Assembly: GCF_947501225.1 (NCBI RefSeq)
Contig: NZ_CANMUW010000001.1
Span: 248,001-312,000 of the forward strand
Origin: an uncultured Shewanella sp.
GTDB lineage: Bacteria > Pseudomonadota > Gammaproteobacteria > Enterobacterales > Shewanellaceae
Length of the DNA stretch: 64,000 bases
Direction: 5' to 3'
This document shows, in pieces, positions 55,145 to 63,951 of the stretch; the stretch's first letter is position 1, and each line of letters starts with the position of its first letter. The translations under genes were made by a program, and so were the position numbers. The notes below the pieces were generated by a model. It did not search any database. It had not been told where the DNA came from and was given only the letters and a program-made list of their open reading frames with translations.

Positions 55145-56452
55145 TTAATCGCGTATCTTAGCCCGGGGGGCACTTTGTTTATGGCCCCCACTTTTATGAG
55201 AGTTGCCACTGTGAGCCCTGCTCTTATGGGCAGGGGATTGGCTCGGTCTGGTGGAGTGATGGCTTTTCGTATCTCGCTGATGGCTCAGCTTTGGTTGTTT
55301 ATAGCCTCGGTGCTGACGGCTTTTCACATCTCGCTGGTGGCTTTCCACTGACTGATGTCTCTTTACAGGCTGATGGCTCTTTATCTGCTTGTGGCTGGGA
55401 GCCTGGTAAAGCTTATTGGTAAATTGCTGTTCACGACTCTTGCCTATTTTATGGTTTAGCTGATGGCTCTTCACCCGCTGACGGCTCTCCTTATTAAGTC
55501 GGTTGTATTTTGTGTTCCCATGATTTAACTGGTGACGTTCGGCTTTTCTTACCTGTTTGCTATGGGTCATGCTTGGACGCTGGCTGTTATACCTCTGTTT
55601 CACATGGTTGCTGCGGTACGCCACTCCCCGTCTGTGTTGTGGTTTATGTTGCCAGCGCTGAGCCCCGTGACTGGTGACGATTCTGCCTCTGTGACGGTAG
55701 TGGTGAGAATTATGATGGTGTGTCACCACAATATGATGCCTGCTCCAATGGAACGCACTGAAGTGGTAGTTAAAGGTGATATGTATGCCAGTGTTCCAGT
55801 AAAAATGTCCATGGGGGCGGCGTACATAATATGGGTAAGGCGCCCAATATACCGGAGGGTATCTATACCATCGCCAATGGCCATACACGACACGCGGATC
55901 GTAGTAGGGCACATAGATCACCTCTGGCTGTGCGGGCTCTATGACAATCTGATTGTTAACCCGTGTGACCGACACATTGTCCATCTGGGATAGGCTATCG
56001 GCTTCATCGGCTTGCTGTCTCAACGATTGGATGCTGGCGAGTAGCTTAGCTTCATCCTGAAGGAAGGCATCCCCCAGTTTCTGCGTCCAGCTTAAGTCGT
56101 TACTGAGTTTCTCCAGCACGTTTGGGAAGGCGAGCAGAGCCATTACACTGGGATCCCACTCCCTGTTTTCAGCCTTCTCCATTAGCTGCTCGGTCGGCAG
56201 CAGCCTGTTTTTATTCTTTAACCTATGAGCTTCGACCACTTCCAGCGGGTAGGTCGCCGCGATGAGAATATGGGTGAGTAGGCTGTCGGGATACAGTGCG
56301 ATGGGGGCCAGTATCTGCTCGAGCTCAGCTTCGCTGAAGGCGGATTCTATCTCGTTGCTGGTTAACTCCCGGGCTGCGACATCTTGAGTCAGCGCCACTG
56401 GAGTGAAGATTAACAGCAGGGATAGATAACACCATTGCATGAATGTTTTCAT
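55145..56452 (-). CDS. DUF3300 family secreted protein with long His-rich basic tail
   Basis: The 435-residue product has a signal peptide (about 1-24), a DUF3300 domain (about 35-185) with LEQILAPIALYPDSLLTHIL, AATYPLEVVEAHR, DPSVMALLAFPNVLEKLSND and EVIYVPYYDPRVVYGHWRW, and a Tyr/His-rich stretch (about 190-250). From about 250 to the end it is low-complexity, rich in His, Ser, Lys, Arg and Gln with repeated HQ, SHQ and KSHQ units. DUF3300 proteins are exported and of unknown function. The tail could bind metals or polyanions. It is downstream of phoQ on the same strand but 180 bases away, across a REP pair. Confidence 0.85.
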   Translation of the reverse strand: MKTFMQWCYLSLLLIFTPVALTQDVAARELTSNEIESAFSEAELEQILAPIALYPDSLLTHILIAATYPLEVVEAHRLKNKNRLLPTEQLMEKAENREWDPSVMALLAFPNVLEKLSNDLSWTQKLGDAFLQDEAKLLASIQSLRQQADEADSLSQMDNVSVTRVNNQIVIEPAQPEVIYVPYYDPRVVYGHWRWYRYPPVYWAPYPYYVRRPHGHFYWNTGIHITFNYHFSAFHWSRHHIVVTHHHNSHHYRHRGRIVTSHGAQRWQHKPQHRRGVAYRSNHVKQRYNSQRPSMTHSKQVRKAERHQLNHGNTKYNRLNKESRQRVKSHQLNHKIGKSREQQFTNKLYQAPSHKQIKSHQPVKRHQSVESHQRDVKSRQHRGYKQPKLSHQRDTKSHHSTRPSQSPAHKSRAHSGNSHKSGGHKQSAPRAKIRD

Positions 56453-56557
56453 GTCGTCTCCAAACTCTTCTCTTTGACTTTATAGTCATGATAAAGAGTC
56501 GAAGATGAACACAAGCTGAAAGGGCCGGGAGGAGAAGAATCGGGAGCGGTTTCCTTT

Positions 56558-56621
56558 GTAGGAGCGGCTTTAGCCGCGAAGCATTCTTGGACAAAATTCC
56601 CGGCTAAAGCCGGCCTTAGAT
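56558..56621. repeat. REP-like inverted pair (REPIN-type)
   Basis: GTAGGAGCGGCTTTAGCCGCGAA (56558-56580; described here by its palindromic core GCGGCTTTAGCCGC) is followed after about 17 bases by TCCCGGCTAAAGCCGGCCT (56598-56616), roughly its inverse. Such sequences are bacterial REP elements mobilised by RAYT transposases. No transposase gene is in this window. They lie between phoQ and the DUF3300 gene and could stabilise or terminate the transcript. Confidence 0.65.
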
Positions 56622-56631
56622 AAAGTCTACC

Positions 56632-58032
56632 CTAGCTTTCACCCTGGCTGAAGCCAACCTCAAACTTTGCTCCACCCAGTTTTTGTGAGTCACAGACAGA
56701 CAGCTTGCCGTTGTAGCTGTCGATAAGATCGCGCACTATGGCAAGGCCTATTCCGTGACCTTGGCCGTAGGAGTCGGCGCGGATCCCTCTCTCGAATATC
56801 TGGCTCTGCTGCTCGGGAGTCACGCCCTGGCCGTCGTCCTCTATCGCTATGGTTAACTGACCATCACCGGAGGTGACGCTTAACAGCACTTTGGATTTAG
56901 CGGCTTTGCAGGCATTATCGAGCAGGTTACCCAGTATCTCGGTCAGATCGGCCTCATCTCCTTTAAAGATGGCCTCACTATCGACAGATTCGGCGATCTC
57001 AATTTCAGGAGAGTGGTAGATTTTCCCTAAGGTTCTGACGAGTTTTTCACTGACCGAGCTGACCCTGACTCCTAAGTGCCACGAAGAGCCAGCAGCACTC
57101 TGGGCCCGTTTGAGGTGATGGCCGATGATCTTATTGATCACGGTTATCTGCTCAAAGGAGCTCTGGCTGAGATCTTTTTGACTCTGGATCACGGCTAGGG
57201 GAGTTTTCAGGCTGTGAGCCAGATCGGACAGGGCATTTCGGTACCTTTTACGTTGGCTCTGTTCGGTATTGAGCAGGGCGTTAAGCTGGCGCGCAACGGC
57301 TTGTAACTCTGTCGGATAATCCGCCTTGAGCTGCATGGCTCGTCCCTGTTCTACATCATTGAGTTCCTGCTTGAACTTGGCGAGGGGCTTTAGGGTCCAG
57401 AGCAACCAGGCTAGCTGAATTATGCCCAGCAGCACCATCAGGATAAGCAGCCAGCTCCAGAGTTGCCGGGTAAATTGATCTATCTGCTGCTGAAAGTTGG
57501 CCTGATCTTTTACGATATGTATTGTGATGGGAAAGCGGCTATTGTCTCTCTGCTCGAAACTGGCACTGAAGCTATAGATAATATGGGGCTTTCCCTCCAA
57601 AACTATTTCACTGAACTCACTGTGACCCGTTGCCGGATGAGGCAGTTTGGGTGGCGCTTTAAACCCAAGAAATGAATCAGATTGCCATAGCAGGCTTTTA
57701 GCCGAGCTCTTGTCCGGTGTCGATATCAGTGCATACAAACCTGATTGAATGACATTAAATTGATTTTCAGCCAACAGCTCTGGCATTAACAGGCGACTAT
57801 TGTCGACCTCGGTGACGGCTAACACAGAGTAGAGATAGGCGCTGAGCTCATTTTTTGCGGCGCTTTTTACCTGTTGCCTGAAGGCGTCGTTAAGGGTGAA
57901 ACCAATTAAGGGCAGCAGCACCAAAATCAACAGCAAGGCACTGACAATCAGCCTGGCCTTGAGTGAGTTCAGCAGCCTTTTTTTTGGTGTCGCAGGGGGC
58001 CCTGATTCAGGAGCGGGTGAGCAGTTACTCAT
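56632..58032 (-). CDS. phoQ: Sensor histidine kinase, PhoQ-like
   Basis: The 466-residue kinase has helix 1 (about 27-47), a periplasmic domain (about 48-190), helix 2 (about 192-212), a HAMP-like segment, the H-box LAHSLKTPLAVIQSQ with the phospho-acceptor His, the N-box LGNLLDNACKAA and G-boxes EDDGQGVTP and GQGHGIGLAIV. The H-box matches PhoQ closely. PhoQ senses divalent cations, low pH and antimicrobial peptides in enterobacteria; whether that holds here is not shown by the sequence. It overlaps the regulator gene by 8 bases. Confidence 0.85.
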   Translation of the reverse strand: MSNCSPAPESGPPATPKKRLLNSLKARLIVSALLLILVLLPLIGFTLNDAFRQQVKSAAKNELSAYLYSVLAVTEVDNSRLLMPELLAENQFNVIQSGLYALISTPDKSSAKSLLWQSDSFLGFKAPPKLPHPATGHSEFSEIVLEGKPHIIYSFSASFEQRDNSRFPITIHIVKDQANFQQQIDQFTRQLWSWLLILMVLLGIIQLAWLLWTLKPLAKFKQELNDVEQGRAMQLKADYPTELQAVARQLNALLNTEQSQRKRYRNALSDLAHSLKTPLAVIQSQKDLSQSSFEQITVINKIIGHHLKRAQSAAGSSWHLGVRVSSVSEKLVRTLGKIYHSPEIEIAESVDSEAIFKGDEADLTEILGNLLDNACKAAKSKVLLSVTSGDGQLTIAIEDDGQGVTPEQQSQIFERGIRADSYGQGHGIGLAIVRDLIDSYNGKLSVCDSQKLGGAKFEVGFSQGES

Positions 58033-58720
58033 CGCTTTGTTCTGTCTTAGGTATTTGAGTCAGGCGATAGCCCTGGCCCCGCAGGGTTTCTATGAGGCCG
58101 AATTGGTTATCCACATCCAGCTTCTTTCTCAGTCTTCTGATAAAGACTTCGATAACGTTAGAGTCGAGATCGAAATCTTGATCGTATATATGCTCCGTGA
58201 GTACGGTTTTTGATATCACTTCGCCTGGGTGAAGCATAAAATATTCAAATATCTTATATTCTGTGCCGCTCAGGGTGATCACCTGTTCGCCTTTTTTTAC
58301 CTCTAAGCTGCTGGTGTTGATGCTGAAGGGGCCATTATTAACCACTGGGCTCGCTTTACCTGCAGAGCGTCGGATTAGCGCCTTGAGTCTGGCGACCAGC
58401 TCCTCTGGATGAAAGGGTTTAGTGAGGTAGTCATCGGCGCCGGCATCGAGCCCTTCAACCTTATCTTGCCAGCTGTCACGGGCCGTTAAGATTAAGATAG
58501 GGAAATCAATCTCCTGCTCCCGCAGTGTCTTGATCAATGTGATGCCATCGAGCTTAGGTAAACCGACATCGATAATCGCTGCATCGTAACGGTATTCGGT
58601 GCCCTGAAACAATCCAATTTCACCATCATCGGCAACATCTATGTTGTAGTTTGCATCTACTAAGTGCTGCTTTAAGTTGGTCTGTAGCTCAATATCATCT
58701 TCTACCAGAAGAACTCTCAT
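58025..58720 (-). CDS. phoP: Response regulator, PhoP-like
   Basis: The 231-residue OmpR-family regulator has a receiver (about 1-118) with EDD acidic pocket, phospho-acceptor Asp in AIIDVGLPKLDG, LTARDSWQDKVEGLDAGADD and TKPFHPEEL, and a winged-helix DNA-binding domain (about 128-225; GTEYKIFEYFMLHPGEVIS, VFIRRLRKKLD and TLRGQGYRL). The LTARDSWQDKVE stretch is strikingly like PhoP. The gene overlaps phoQ and follows a PepSY gene 42 bases upstream, so PepSY-phoP-phoQ is a likely operon. Confidence 0.88.
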   Translation of the reverse strand: MRVLLVEDDIELQTNLKQHLVDANYNIDVADDGEIGLFQGTEYRYDAAIIDVGLPKLDGITLIKTLREQEIDFPILILTARDSWQDKVEGLDAGADDYLTKPFHPEELVARLKALIRRSAGKASPVVNNGPFSINTSSLEVKKGEQVITLSGTEYKIFEYFMLHPGEVISKTVLTEHIYDQDFDLDSNVIEVFIRRLRKKLDVDNQFGLIETLRGQGYRLTQIPKTEQSDE

Positions 58721-58762
58721 GGTTTTCTATCCTTACTCATAAAGTGCTATCTGCTTAAGGGG

Positions 58763-59089
58763 CTAGTTTCTTCGAATGCTGCCGGTTTGGGCATCGACAG
58801 AGACATAAAACACCACTCCCTCGTTCGATATCAACTTAATTCTATAGCCCGGATGACCGTTGACCCGGCTCGATTGTGCCTTGAGCACTTTTCCCTGATA
58901 TTGACGCTTTACTAACTGAATCGCCTGTTCAACACTCCTGACCTTGAGTTGTTGGGGGGCTTTTTTTGATGACTGGGCGGCGATGCTCATCGAAGCAGCG
59001 CTAACCCCCGCTAGTTGGGTACCCGATGCCTTTCCGTAAAACGGCATAAGAGTGCAACTTATGAGTACCAACATAGAACCAAATTTCAT
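58763..59089 (-). CDS. Small secreted PepSY-domain protein
   Basis: The 108-residue product has a signal peptide (about 1-22) and one PepSY domain (about 50-106): VEQAIQLVKRQYQGKVLKAQ, GHPGYRIKLISNEGVVFYV and DAQTGSIRRN. PepSY domains occur in peptidase inhibitors and in periplasmic proteins of two-component operons. Its place directly upstream of the PhoP/PhoQ-like pair suggests it senses or modulates the kinase, an inference from operon structure. It is the first gene of the operon; the gene-free stretch 59090-59407 is its promoter region and that of the divergent GlyGly-CTERM protein gene, and shows no repeat or clear operator. Confidence 0.82.
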   Translation of the reverse strand: MKFGSMLVLISCTLMPFYGKASGTQLAGVSAASMSIAAQSSKKAPQQLKVRSVEQAIQLVKRQYQGKVLKAQSSRVNGHPGYRIKLISNEGVVFYVSVDAQTGSIRRN

Positions 59090-59407
59090 TAAATGCCCCG
59101 CTCGCTGCCAGGATAGCTGTTATAGGCTAGTGTAAAAGATCCCGTCATATTAAGGAACTGCCAATGCCTCATCCTGAATGTCTGCTATCTCTTCCTGCTC
59201 CTGCCGCTTGTCAGTCTGTTTTAACTACCCGATATGAATAACCGATCTTAGATGAACGTCAGCTGAATTTACCCGGTCAGGAGAAAGTGGCTGGGTCAAG
59301 GCCGGGAGGCGTTGGGTAAACTGTTCAATTTTCAGCGTTCAGCTTGTGTTCACTTTGTTTCGTCTCTAATGGCCATAACAACCGATAATATTGATGAGGC
59401 TTTAAAT

Positions 59408-60388
59408 ATGAACAGTAACTCGAATATGAGCCATAAGAAGCAAAACAGTGTCCCCGTTGCCGGGCATAGCTTAGGGGGTAACCGGGTCTTTTCCCCTGCT
59501 CTGAAATCTGGTGTATCTATAGCCTCTGTATTGAGTGTTCTGGCGTTGAGCATCTCGCTATCGGCGTCTGCCGGCGCAGCTCCATTAAACCAGAGTGAAG
59601 TGGTAGATGGCTCCGGCTTGATTCAGCAGAGCTTCTCTGTGGGGCGAGAGACAAACATTGCTCAATCGACACAAGCCGAAGGTGCGGCGCTTGACAGTAC
59701 TCAGGCGGACAATCAGTTGTTGCAAACGCTCGCTCAGAAAAAACAGCAGCAGCTGATAAGTGGCGAAGCTGAGAACCGTAGTAAGAACAGAACCCGGGAG
59801 GAGGTGATTGCAGCTCATAAAAGCGGTCAATCGTCATCAAAGTATGCCAGGCAAAAAGTGGCAGAAGCCACTCAATTCGCTAACCCTATCTTCCATCAGT
59901 TTTCAATCTATGAGGCCAGCAGTCGACTGTTTACCGATAATGACTTCGATGGCTTCTATCAGACATTCAGTGTGACTTTCGATGCAGACTTGATTGGCTT
60001 TGGCAGTTATGAGCGTGCAGATGTCTATGCGGAGCTGTATCTGAGCCGCAACGGTGGCCCATGGGTACACTACTACTCTACCGATATATTCACCATTATC
60101 GGTGACTCCGCTGACGATGACTTCGAGGTGTTAACGACTCTGCATACCGGCTACCCGACAGATCATTACGATGTGCTGATCGATCTTTATGAGGTGGGCT
60201 TCGATGACATTGTTGCCACGATCAGCTCGGATGATACCGATAACCTCTATGCGCTGCCGCTAGAGAGCAGTGACCGTGATGCTGTTTATATCGGTGATAG
60301 TAGCAGTGAGGGACACGGTGGCGGGTCGCTCTCTCTGCTTGGCTTATTGGTTCTGGGTTGTGTCTCGCTCAAACGCCGCTTATTCTGA
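59408..60388 (+). CDS. Secreted GlyGly-CTERM surface protein (choice-of-anchor H type)
   Basis: The 326-residue protein has an N-terminal signal region with hydrophobic core IASVLSVLALSISLSASAGA, a disordered Gln/Ser/Arg-rich region (about 60-140), a compact domain (about 155-290; FDGFYQTFSVTFDADLIG, VHYYSTDIFTIIGDS and YDVLIDLYEVG) and a C-terminal GGGSLSLLGLLVLGCV followed by KRR. That tail is the rhombosortase (GlyGly-CTERM) sorting signal, usual for proteins carried by type II secretion to the surface. Start 59408 has GAGG nine bases upstream; the frame is open to 59312. Function unknown. Confidence 0.82.
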   Translation: MNSNSNMSHKKQNSVPVAGHSLGGNRVFSPALKSGVSIASVLSVLALSISLSASAGAAPLNQSEVVDGSGLIQQSFSVGRETNIAQSTQAEGAALDSTQADNQLLQTLAQKKQQQLISGEAENRSKNRTREEVIAAHKSGQSSSKYARQKVAEATQFANPIFHQFSIYEASSRLFTDNDFDGFYQTFSVTFDADLIGFGSYERADVYAELYLSRNGGPWVHYYSTDIFTIIGDSADDDFEVLTTLHTGYPTDHYDVLIDLYEVGFDDIVATISSDDTDNLYALPLESSDRDAVYIGDSSSEGHGGGSLSLLGLLVLGCVSLKRRLF

Positions 60389-60493
60389 GCCATTTTGAAC
60401 CCATGCATTGTTCTGCTTTATTCGTTGTGAGCTTGGCATTACAATGCCGGGCTCATCAGTTATAAGCCGATACATTAACTAAGCCGCTATTAT

Positions 60494-61000
60494 ATGCCAA
60501 TGACTCAAACGCAAGACCCGCAAACTAACGGTGCTCATCTACCGGATTCTCACTCTCCGCAGAGCGGGGCAGCCTCTGGCCAGATCAAACTTATCGGCTG
60601 CAGTCAGGATATAGCACTGTGGATATGGGAGAACCTGGTTCCCTCGTCGGGACGCGCCGATACCCTTCAGGGGGAGGTTATCCGTGCGATCGAACTGCTG
60701 GCCTGGGAAGCTCAGAACAATGGCAACCTCAACTGGAATGAGGAGTTCGACAACTTGATAGCATTTCTCACTGAGGTATTTACCTCTTCTGGGTCGGTTA
60801 TCGCGGCAACAATGAGTGAGGAGGCGAAGTGCTCGGCGGCAGAAGATCTGTACAGGCTCAGCCACTTCCTTCTGCCCACCGAGTTAGATAGCCGTGTCTA
60901 CATTGAAGAGCTGCCCTATGTGAAGGAAGATCTCTACGATAGGCTGACCGAGCACTTAATCCAATACTGCAGACAGTCACCTGAACTTATCTACCGATAG
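60494..61000 (+). CDS. Hypothetical soluble protein
   Basis: The 168-residue protein has no signal peptide or membrane helix. The first 25 residues are Gln/Ser/Pro-rich and disordered. The rest is mainly helical and acidic, with IALWIWENLVP, VIRAIELLAWEAQNNGNL and LYRLSHFLLPTELD segments, and single Cys residues. I do not recognise a family. It follows the GlyGly-CTERM gene by 105 bases on the same strand and is followed by a hairpin at 61068. A real gene is likely from its coding-like composition and isolated position. Confidence 0.6.
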   Translation: MPMTQTQDPQTNGAHLPDSHSPQSGAASGQIKLIGCSQDIALWIWENLVPSSGRADTLQGEVIRAIELLAWEAQNNGNLNWNEEFDNLIAFLTEVFTSSGSVIAATMSEEAKCSAAEDLYRLSHFLLPTELDSRVYIEELPYVKEDLYDRLTEHLIQYCRQSPELIYR

Positions 61001-61067
61001 TCAAAACAGAACCCTCTTCAAATCCGGCTTGGCAGGTTTCAAGTGTGCTGATTCATTATTTCAAATT

Positions 61068-61104
61068 CAGTCAGAGGCTTTGATTCAAAGTCTCTGACTG
61101 TTTC
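61068..61104 (+). terminator. Probable terminator of the hypothetical gene
   Basis: CAGTCAGAGGCTTTGA and TTCAAAGTCTCTGACTG pair over about 15 bp with one mismatch, followed by TTTC. The T-run is short. Confidence 0.6.
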
Positions 61105-61332
61105 AATAGCCGCCTCTCCTTTACCTCTTTAGATACCTCCTCTGCTTGCGCCGTTTCCTGACAACAATCAGCTCATTAAATAACCGTGTAAAAACAGAAT
61201 GTGCTGAGGAGATTATCAATGTTGATTAAGAGTTGAGCAATCGCTCGTCTTTACATTGTAAAAGTTCACCCTAAAACCGCCGCAGGGCGCACACATTTGT
61301 ATCAGGCCATGAAACAGGTGTTGTAATCTAAA

Positions 61333-61347
61333 TGCTAATCGTTATCA
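61333..61347 (+). promoter_or_regulatory. Fur box upstream of the TonB receptor gene
   Basis: TGCTAATCGTTATCA matches the Fur 7-1-7 consensus TGATAATNATTATCA at 12 of 14 fixed positions on the minus strand. It lies 34 bases before the ATG at 61381-61382, so iron repression is likely. The rest of 61105-61378 shows no gene. Confidence 0.75.
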
Positions 61348-61378
61348 TTCGCTCAAATATTTGAGGGGATGATAACAG

Positions 61379-63814
61379 ATGAATCAATTTCGTTTTTCAC
61401 TACTTGCGGTAGCCTGTGCTTCGACATTTTTACCTATGACAGTTCATGCGGTGCAGGCAGAAGGGCTGGAAAACACGGATGTAGAACGTATCACCGTCTA
61501 TGGAAGACAAAATCAGGTGGTCATGAATTCAGGGCTTGCCACTAAGTCGGATATGTCTTTGATGGAAACGCCTGCGGCGGTTGTGATTGTCGATGAGGAG
61601 CTGATTAACGCTCAGGGCGCCAACGGTCTGCAGGACTTAGTGCGCAACATCAGTGGCGTGACGCAGGCGGGTAACAACTATGGTATCGGGGATAACCTGG
61701 TTATCCGCGGCCTGGGCGCAAACTATACCTATGACGGCATGTATGGCGGTGCGGGTCTGGGTAACACCTTTAACCCGACACGCTCGCTTACCAATGTCGA
61801 GTCGGTCGAGGTGCTTAAAGGTCCTGCGACCGGACTCTATGGCATGGGCAGTGCCGGTGGTGTGATAAACCTGATTGAGAAGAAGCCGCAGTTTGAGTCT
61901 AAAAATGAGATCGGTGTCGAGCTCGGTCAATGGGATACCTATTCATTAAGCCTGGACAGCACCGGCGGGTTGAGTGACAAGCTGGCCTATCGCGTCGTGG
62001 CTAAGACGGCACGCAGCGACGGTTATCGTGATATCGGCACCGACAGGGATGAGGTGTACAGCTCACTAAAATATGTGTTCGATGATTCACAGGACCTGAT
62101 GTTGTCGGCCTCATATATCAAAGACGCCATTGCGGTAGACTCAATCGGCCATCCAATCCGGATCTATAATGCCGACTCGGTCGGTGGCAAAACGGCGGGT
62201 GAGGCGGGTTGGGAAGACCTGATCAATGATCCTGAAGGTAAAGGCATCCAGTTGACCGACGAGCAGCGTCAGCAGTTAGCAGACTCGTTAGCCGCCAGTG
62301 ATGGTTTAACCCCTTATGAGTTTGGTCATAATGGGATCATCTCACCTATGGCGAAAGATAACGAGGGGGAAGAGCTAAGGTTCAAGCTGACCCATAACAT
62401 CTTCTTTAACGATAACCTGTTTTTGAACCAGCAGCTGCAGTACCGTGATTACACCTCAGGTTTCTCACGCCAGACGGGCGCCTATAACTATGTATACTGG
62501 AATCGTCGCGGCACCATCAACGCCGATCCCCGTGGTCCCCTTGTCGAAGACGGTGTCCTCTACCCGTATGCCGCGCGCCGCCAGGAGTACCGTCAGGTCT
62601 CTGCCGATGAGACCTCATGGCAGTACTTTGCCGATCTCAGATATGACTTCGAATTTGCCGGTATCGATAACGAGTTGTTAGTGAATGCCAACTTCGAAGA
62701 CAGAGATATTCGTTTCAAACAGTACTCTATCTATGATGCCGATAAGGTGATCAAGAACAGGGCTGGTGAGGTTATCTATCAGGGAACACTGCCCTATATC
62801 TATGATATCCGTAATCCGAACTGGGCCGAAGGTAGCTTCGAGGATCACGATCCTCTGATGACCAGCAACTACAACAAGAAGGTCAATGCCTGGGGCGTAG
62901 GCCTGCAGCATGTCGGTTACTTCGACTATGGTTTCACGACCCGTATCGGCGTCGCATTCAACGAGATCAAGCAGAGCTATGAGCACTTCGGTGTCGACGC
63001 CCGCTATCGCGCCAGCGCCGCAGAGCCGACGCCGGAAGCCGATACAACAGATAACGGCATCACCTATAACTTAGGTGTGACCTATATGCCGACCGATGAC
63101 CTGTCATTCTTCGTCAACCACTCCAAGGGGCGCACGGCATACAGCATGCTGGGTGGCATCAATGGCGATGGCTCGGACAGGCAGGACTCTGAATCTATCA
63201 GCGATGATCTGGGTATGCGAATTAAAGCGTTTGACGATCAGATGCTGACCTCTCTGGTGTTCTTCAAGAGCTCTCGTACCAATTTGCAGTACAGTAATCC
63301 GGACTACGAGGCGGGAGTATCGGGTCCAAATGTGCCTGAAAACTTCTATGATGGCAGCGAAGAGACCACAGGCGTCGAGCTGGATATGAATGCACATCTC
63401 AATGAGCAGTGGGCCATCAATGTCAACGGTGTCTATCAGGATGCCAGAGATAAGAAAGATCCAAACCGTAGCAGCTATGATACCCGCCAGAAAGGGGTGC
63501 CTTACGTCACCGCCAGTGCCTGGGTCACCTATGGCGCCGACTGGTTCTCACTGAGCAGCCCGCTTGAGATCAGCCTGGGGGCGAAATATGTCGATGAGCG
63601 CAGCACTAACTCCAGCTCATTCGGGATCCCGACCGGTTATGTACCGAGTTATACCGTGGTAGATACCGCCGTCAGTTATCAGACCGACAGCTGGAAGTTA
63701 CAGCTTAACGTGAATAACCTGCTCAACGAGAGCTATTACAACAAGGCGATGTTCTTAGGCGGTATGCCGGGTGAAGAGCGCAATGCCAAGCTGACATTCA
63801 GTTATCAGTTGTAG
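61379..63814 (+). CDS. TonB-dependent siderophore receptor
   Basis: The 811-residue outer-membrane receptor has a signal peptide (about 1-25), a TonB box ERITVYG (36-42), a plug domain (about 55-165; TPAAVVIVDEELINAQGA, NLVIRGLGANYTYDGMYG and VESVEVLKGPATGLYGMGS followed by AGGVINLIEKKP), and a 22-strand barrel ending SYQL. The plug motifs resemble FhuA-like ferric-siderophore receptors. A Fur box precedes it. The siderophore cannot be deduced, and no uptake or biosynthesis genes are adjacent. Confidence 0.93.
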   Translation: MNQFRFSLLAVACASTFLPMTVHAVQAEGLENTDVERITVYGRQNQVVMNSGLATKSDMSLMETPAAVVIVDEELINAQGANGLQDLVRNISGVTQAGNNYGIGDNLVIRGLGANYTYDGMYGGAGLGNTFNPTRSLTNVESVEVLKGPATGLYGMGSAGGVINLIEKKPQFESKNEIGVELGQWDTYSLSLDSTGGLSDKLAYRVVAKTARSDGYRDIGTDRDEVYSSLKYVFDDSQDLMLSASYIKDAIAVDSIGHPIRIYNADSVGGKTAGEAGWEDLINDPEGKGIQLTDEQRQQLADSLAASDGLTPYEFGHNGIISPMAKDNEGEELRFKLTHNIFFNDNLFLNQQLQYRDYTSGFSRQTGAYNYVYWNRRGTINADPRGPLVEDGVLYPYAARRQEYRQVSADETSWQYFADLRYDFEFAGIDNELLVNANFEDRDIRFKQYSIYDADKVIKNRAGEVIYQGTLPYIYDIRNPNWAEGSFEDHDPLMTSNYNKKVNAWGVGLQHVGYFDYGFTTRIGVAFNEIKQSYEHFGVDARYRASAAEPTPEADTTDNGITYNLGVTYMPTDDLSFFVNHSKGRTAYSMLGGINGDGSDRQDSESISDDLGMRIKAFDDQMLTSLVFFKSSRTNLQYSNPDYEAGVSGPNVPENFYDGSEETTGVELDMNAHLNEQWAINVNGVYQDARDKKDPNRSSYDTRQKGVPYVTASAWVTYGADWFSLSSPLEISLGAKYVDERSTNSSSFGIPTGYVPSYTVVDTAVSYQTDSWKLQLNVNNLLNESYYNKAMFLGGMPGEERNAKLTFSYQL

Positions 63815-63820
63815 GCTTTA

Positions 63821-63873
63821 AGCTACGAGCTACGAGCTACGAGCTACGGGCCACGAGTAACGAGTAACGAGTA
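63821..63873. repeat. Imperfect heptamer repeat array (about eight units)
   Basis: Units of 7 bp, first GCTACGA, then drifting to GCTACGG, GCCACGA and GTAACGA, are arranged head to tail directly after the receptor stop. On the other strand they read CTCGTAG-type heptamers. The family also occurs at 4311-4323 and 5247-5263. Confidence 0.8.
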
Positions 63874-63891
63874 ATAAGCTGTAACCTTGAT

Positions 63892-63926
63892 ATCAGGCCT
63901 CTATTTTTAGAGGCCTGATTTTTTTA
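63892..63926 (+). terminator. Terminator of the receptor gene
   Basis: ATCAGGCCTCT and AGAGGCCTGAT (11 bp, 6-base A/T-rich loop) followed by a run of T. Confidence 0.88.
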
Positions 63927-63951
63927 CTGGTTTAATACAGCCGCAGATTAG

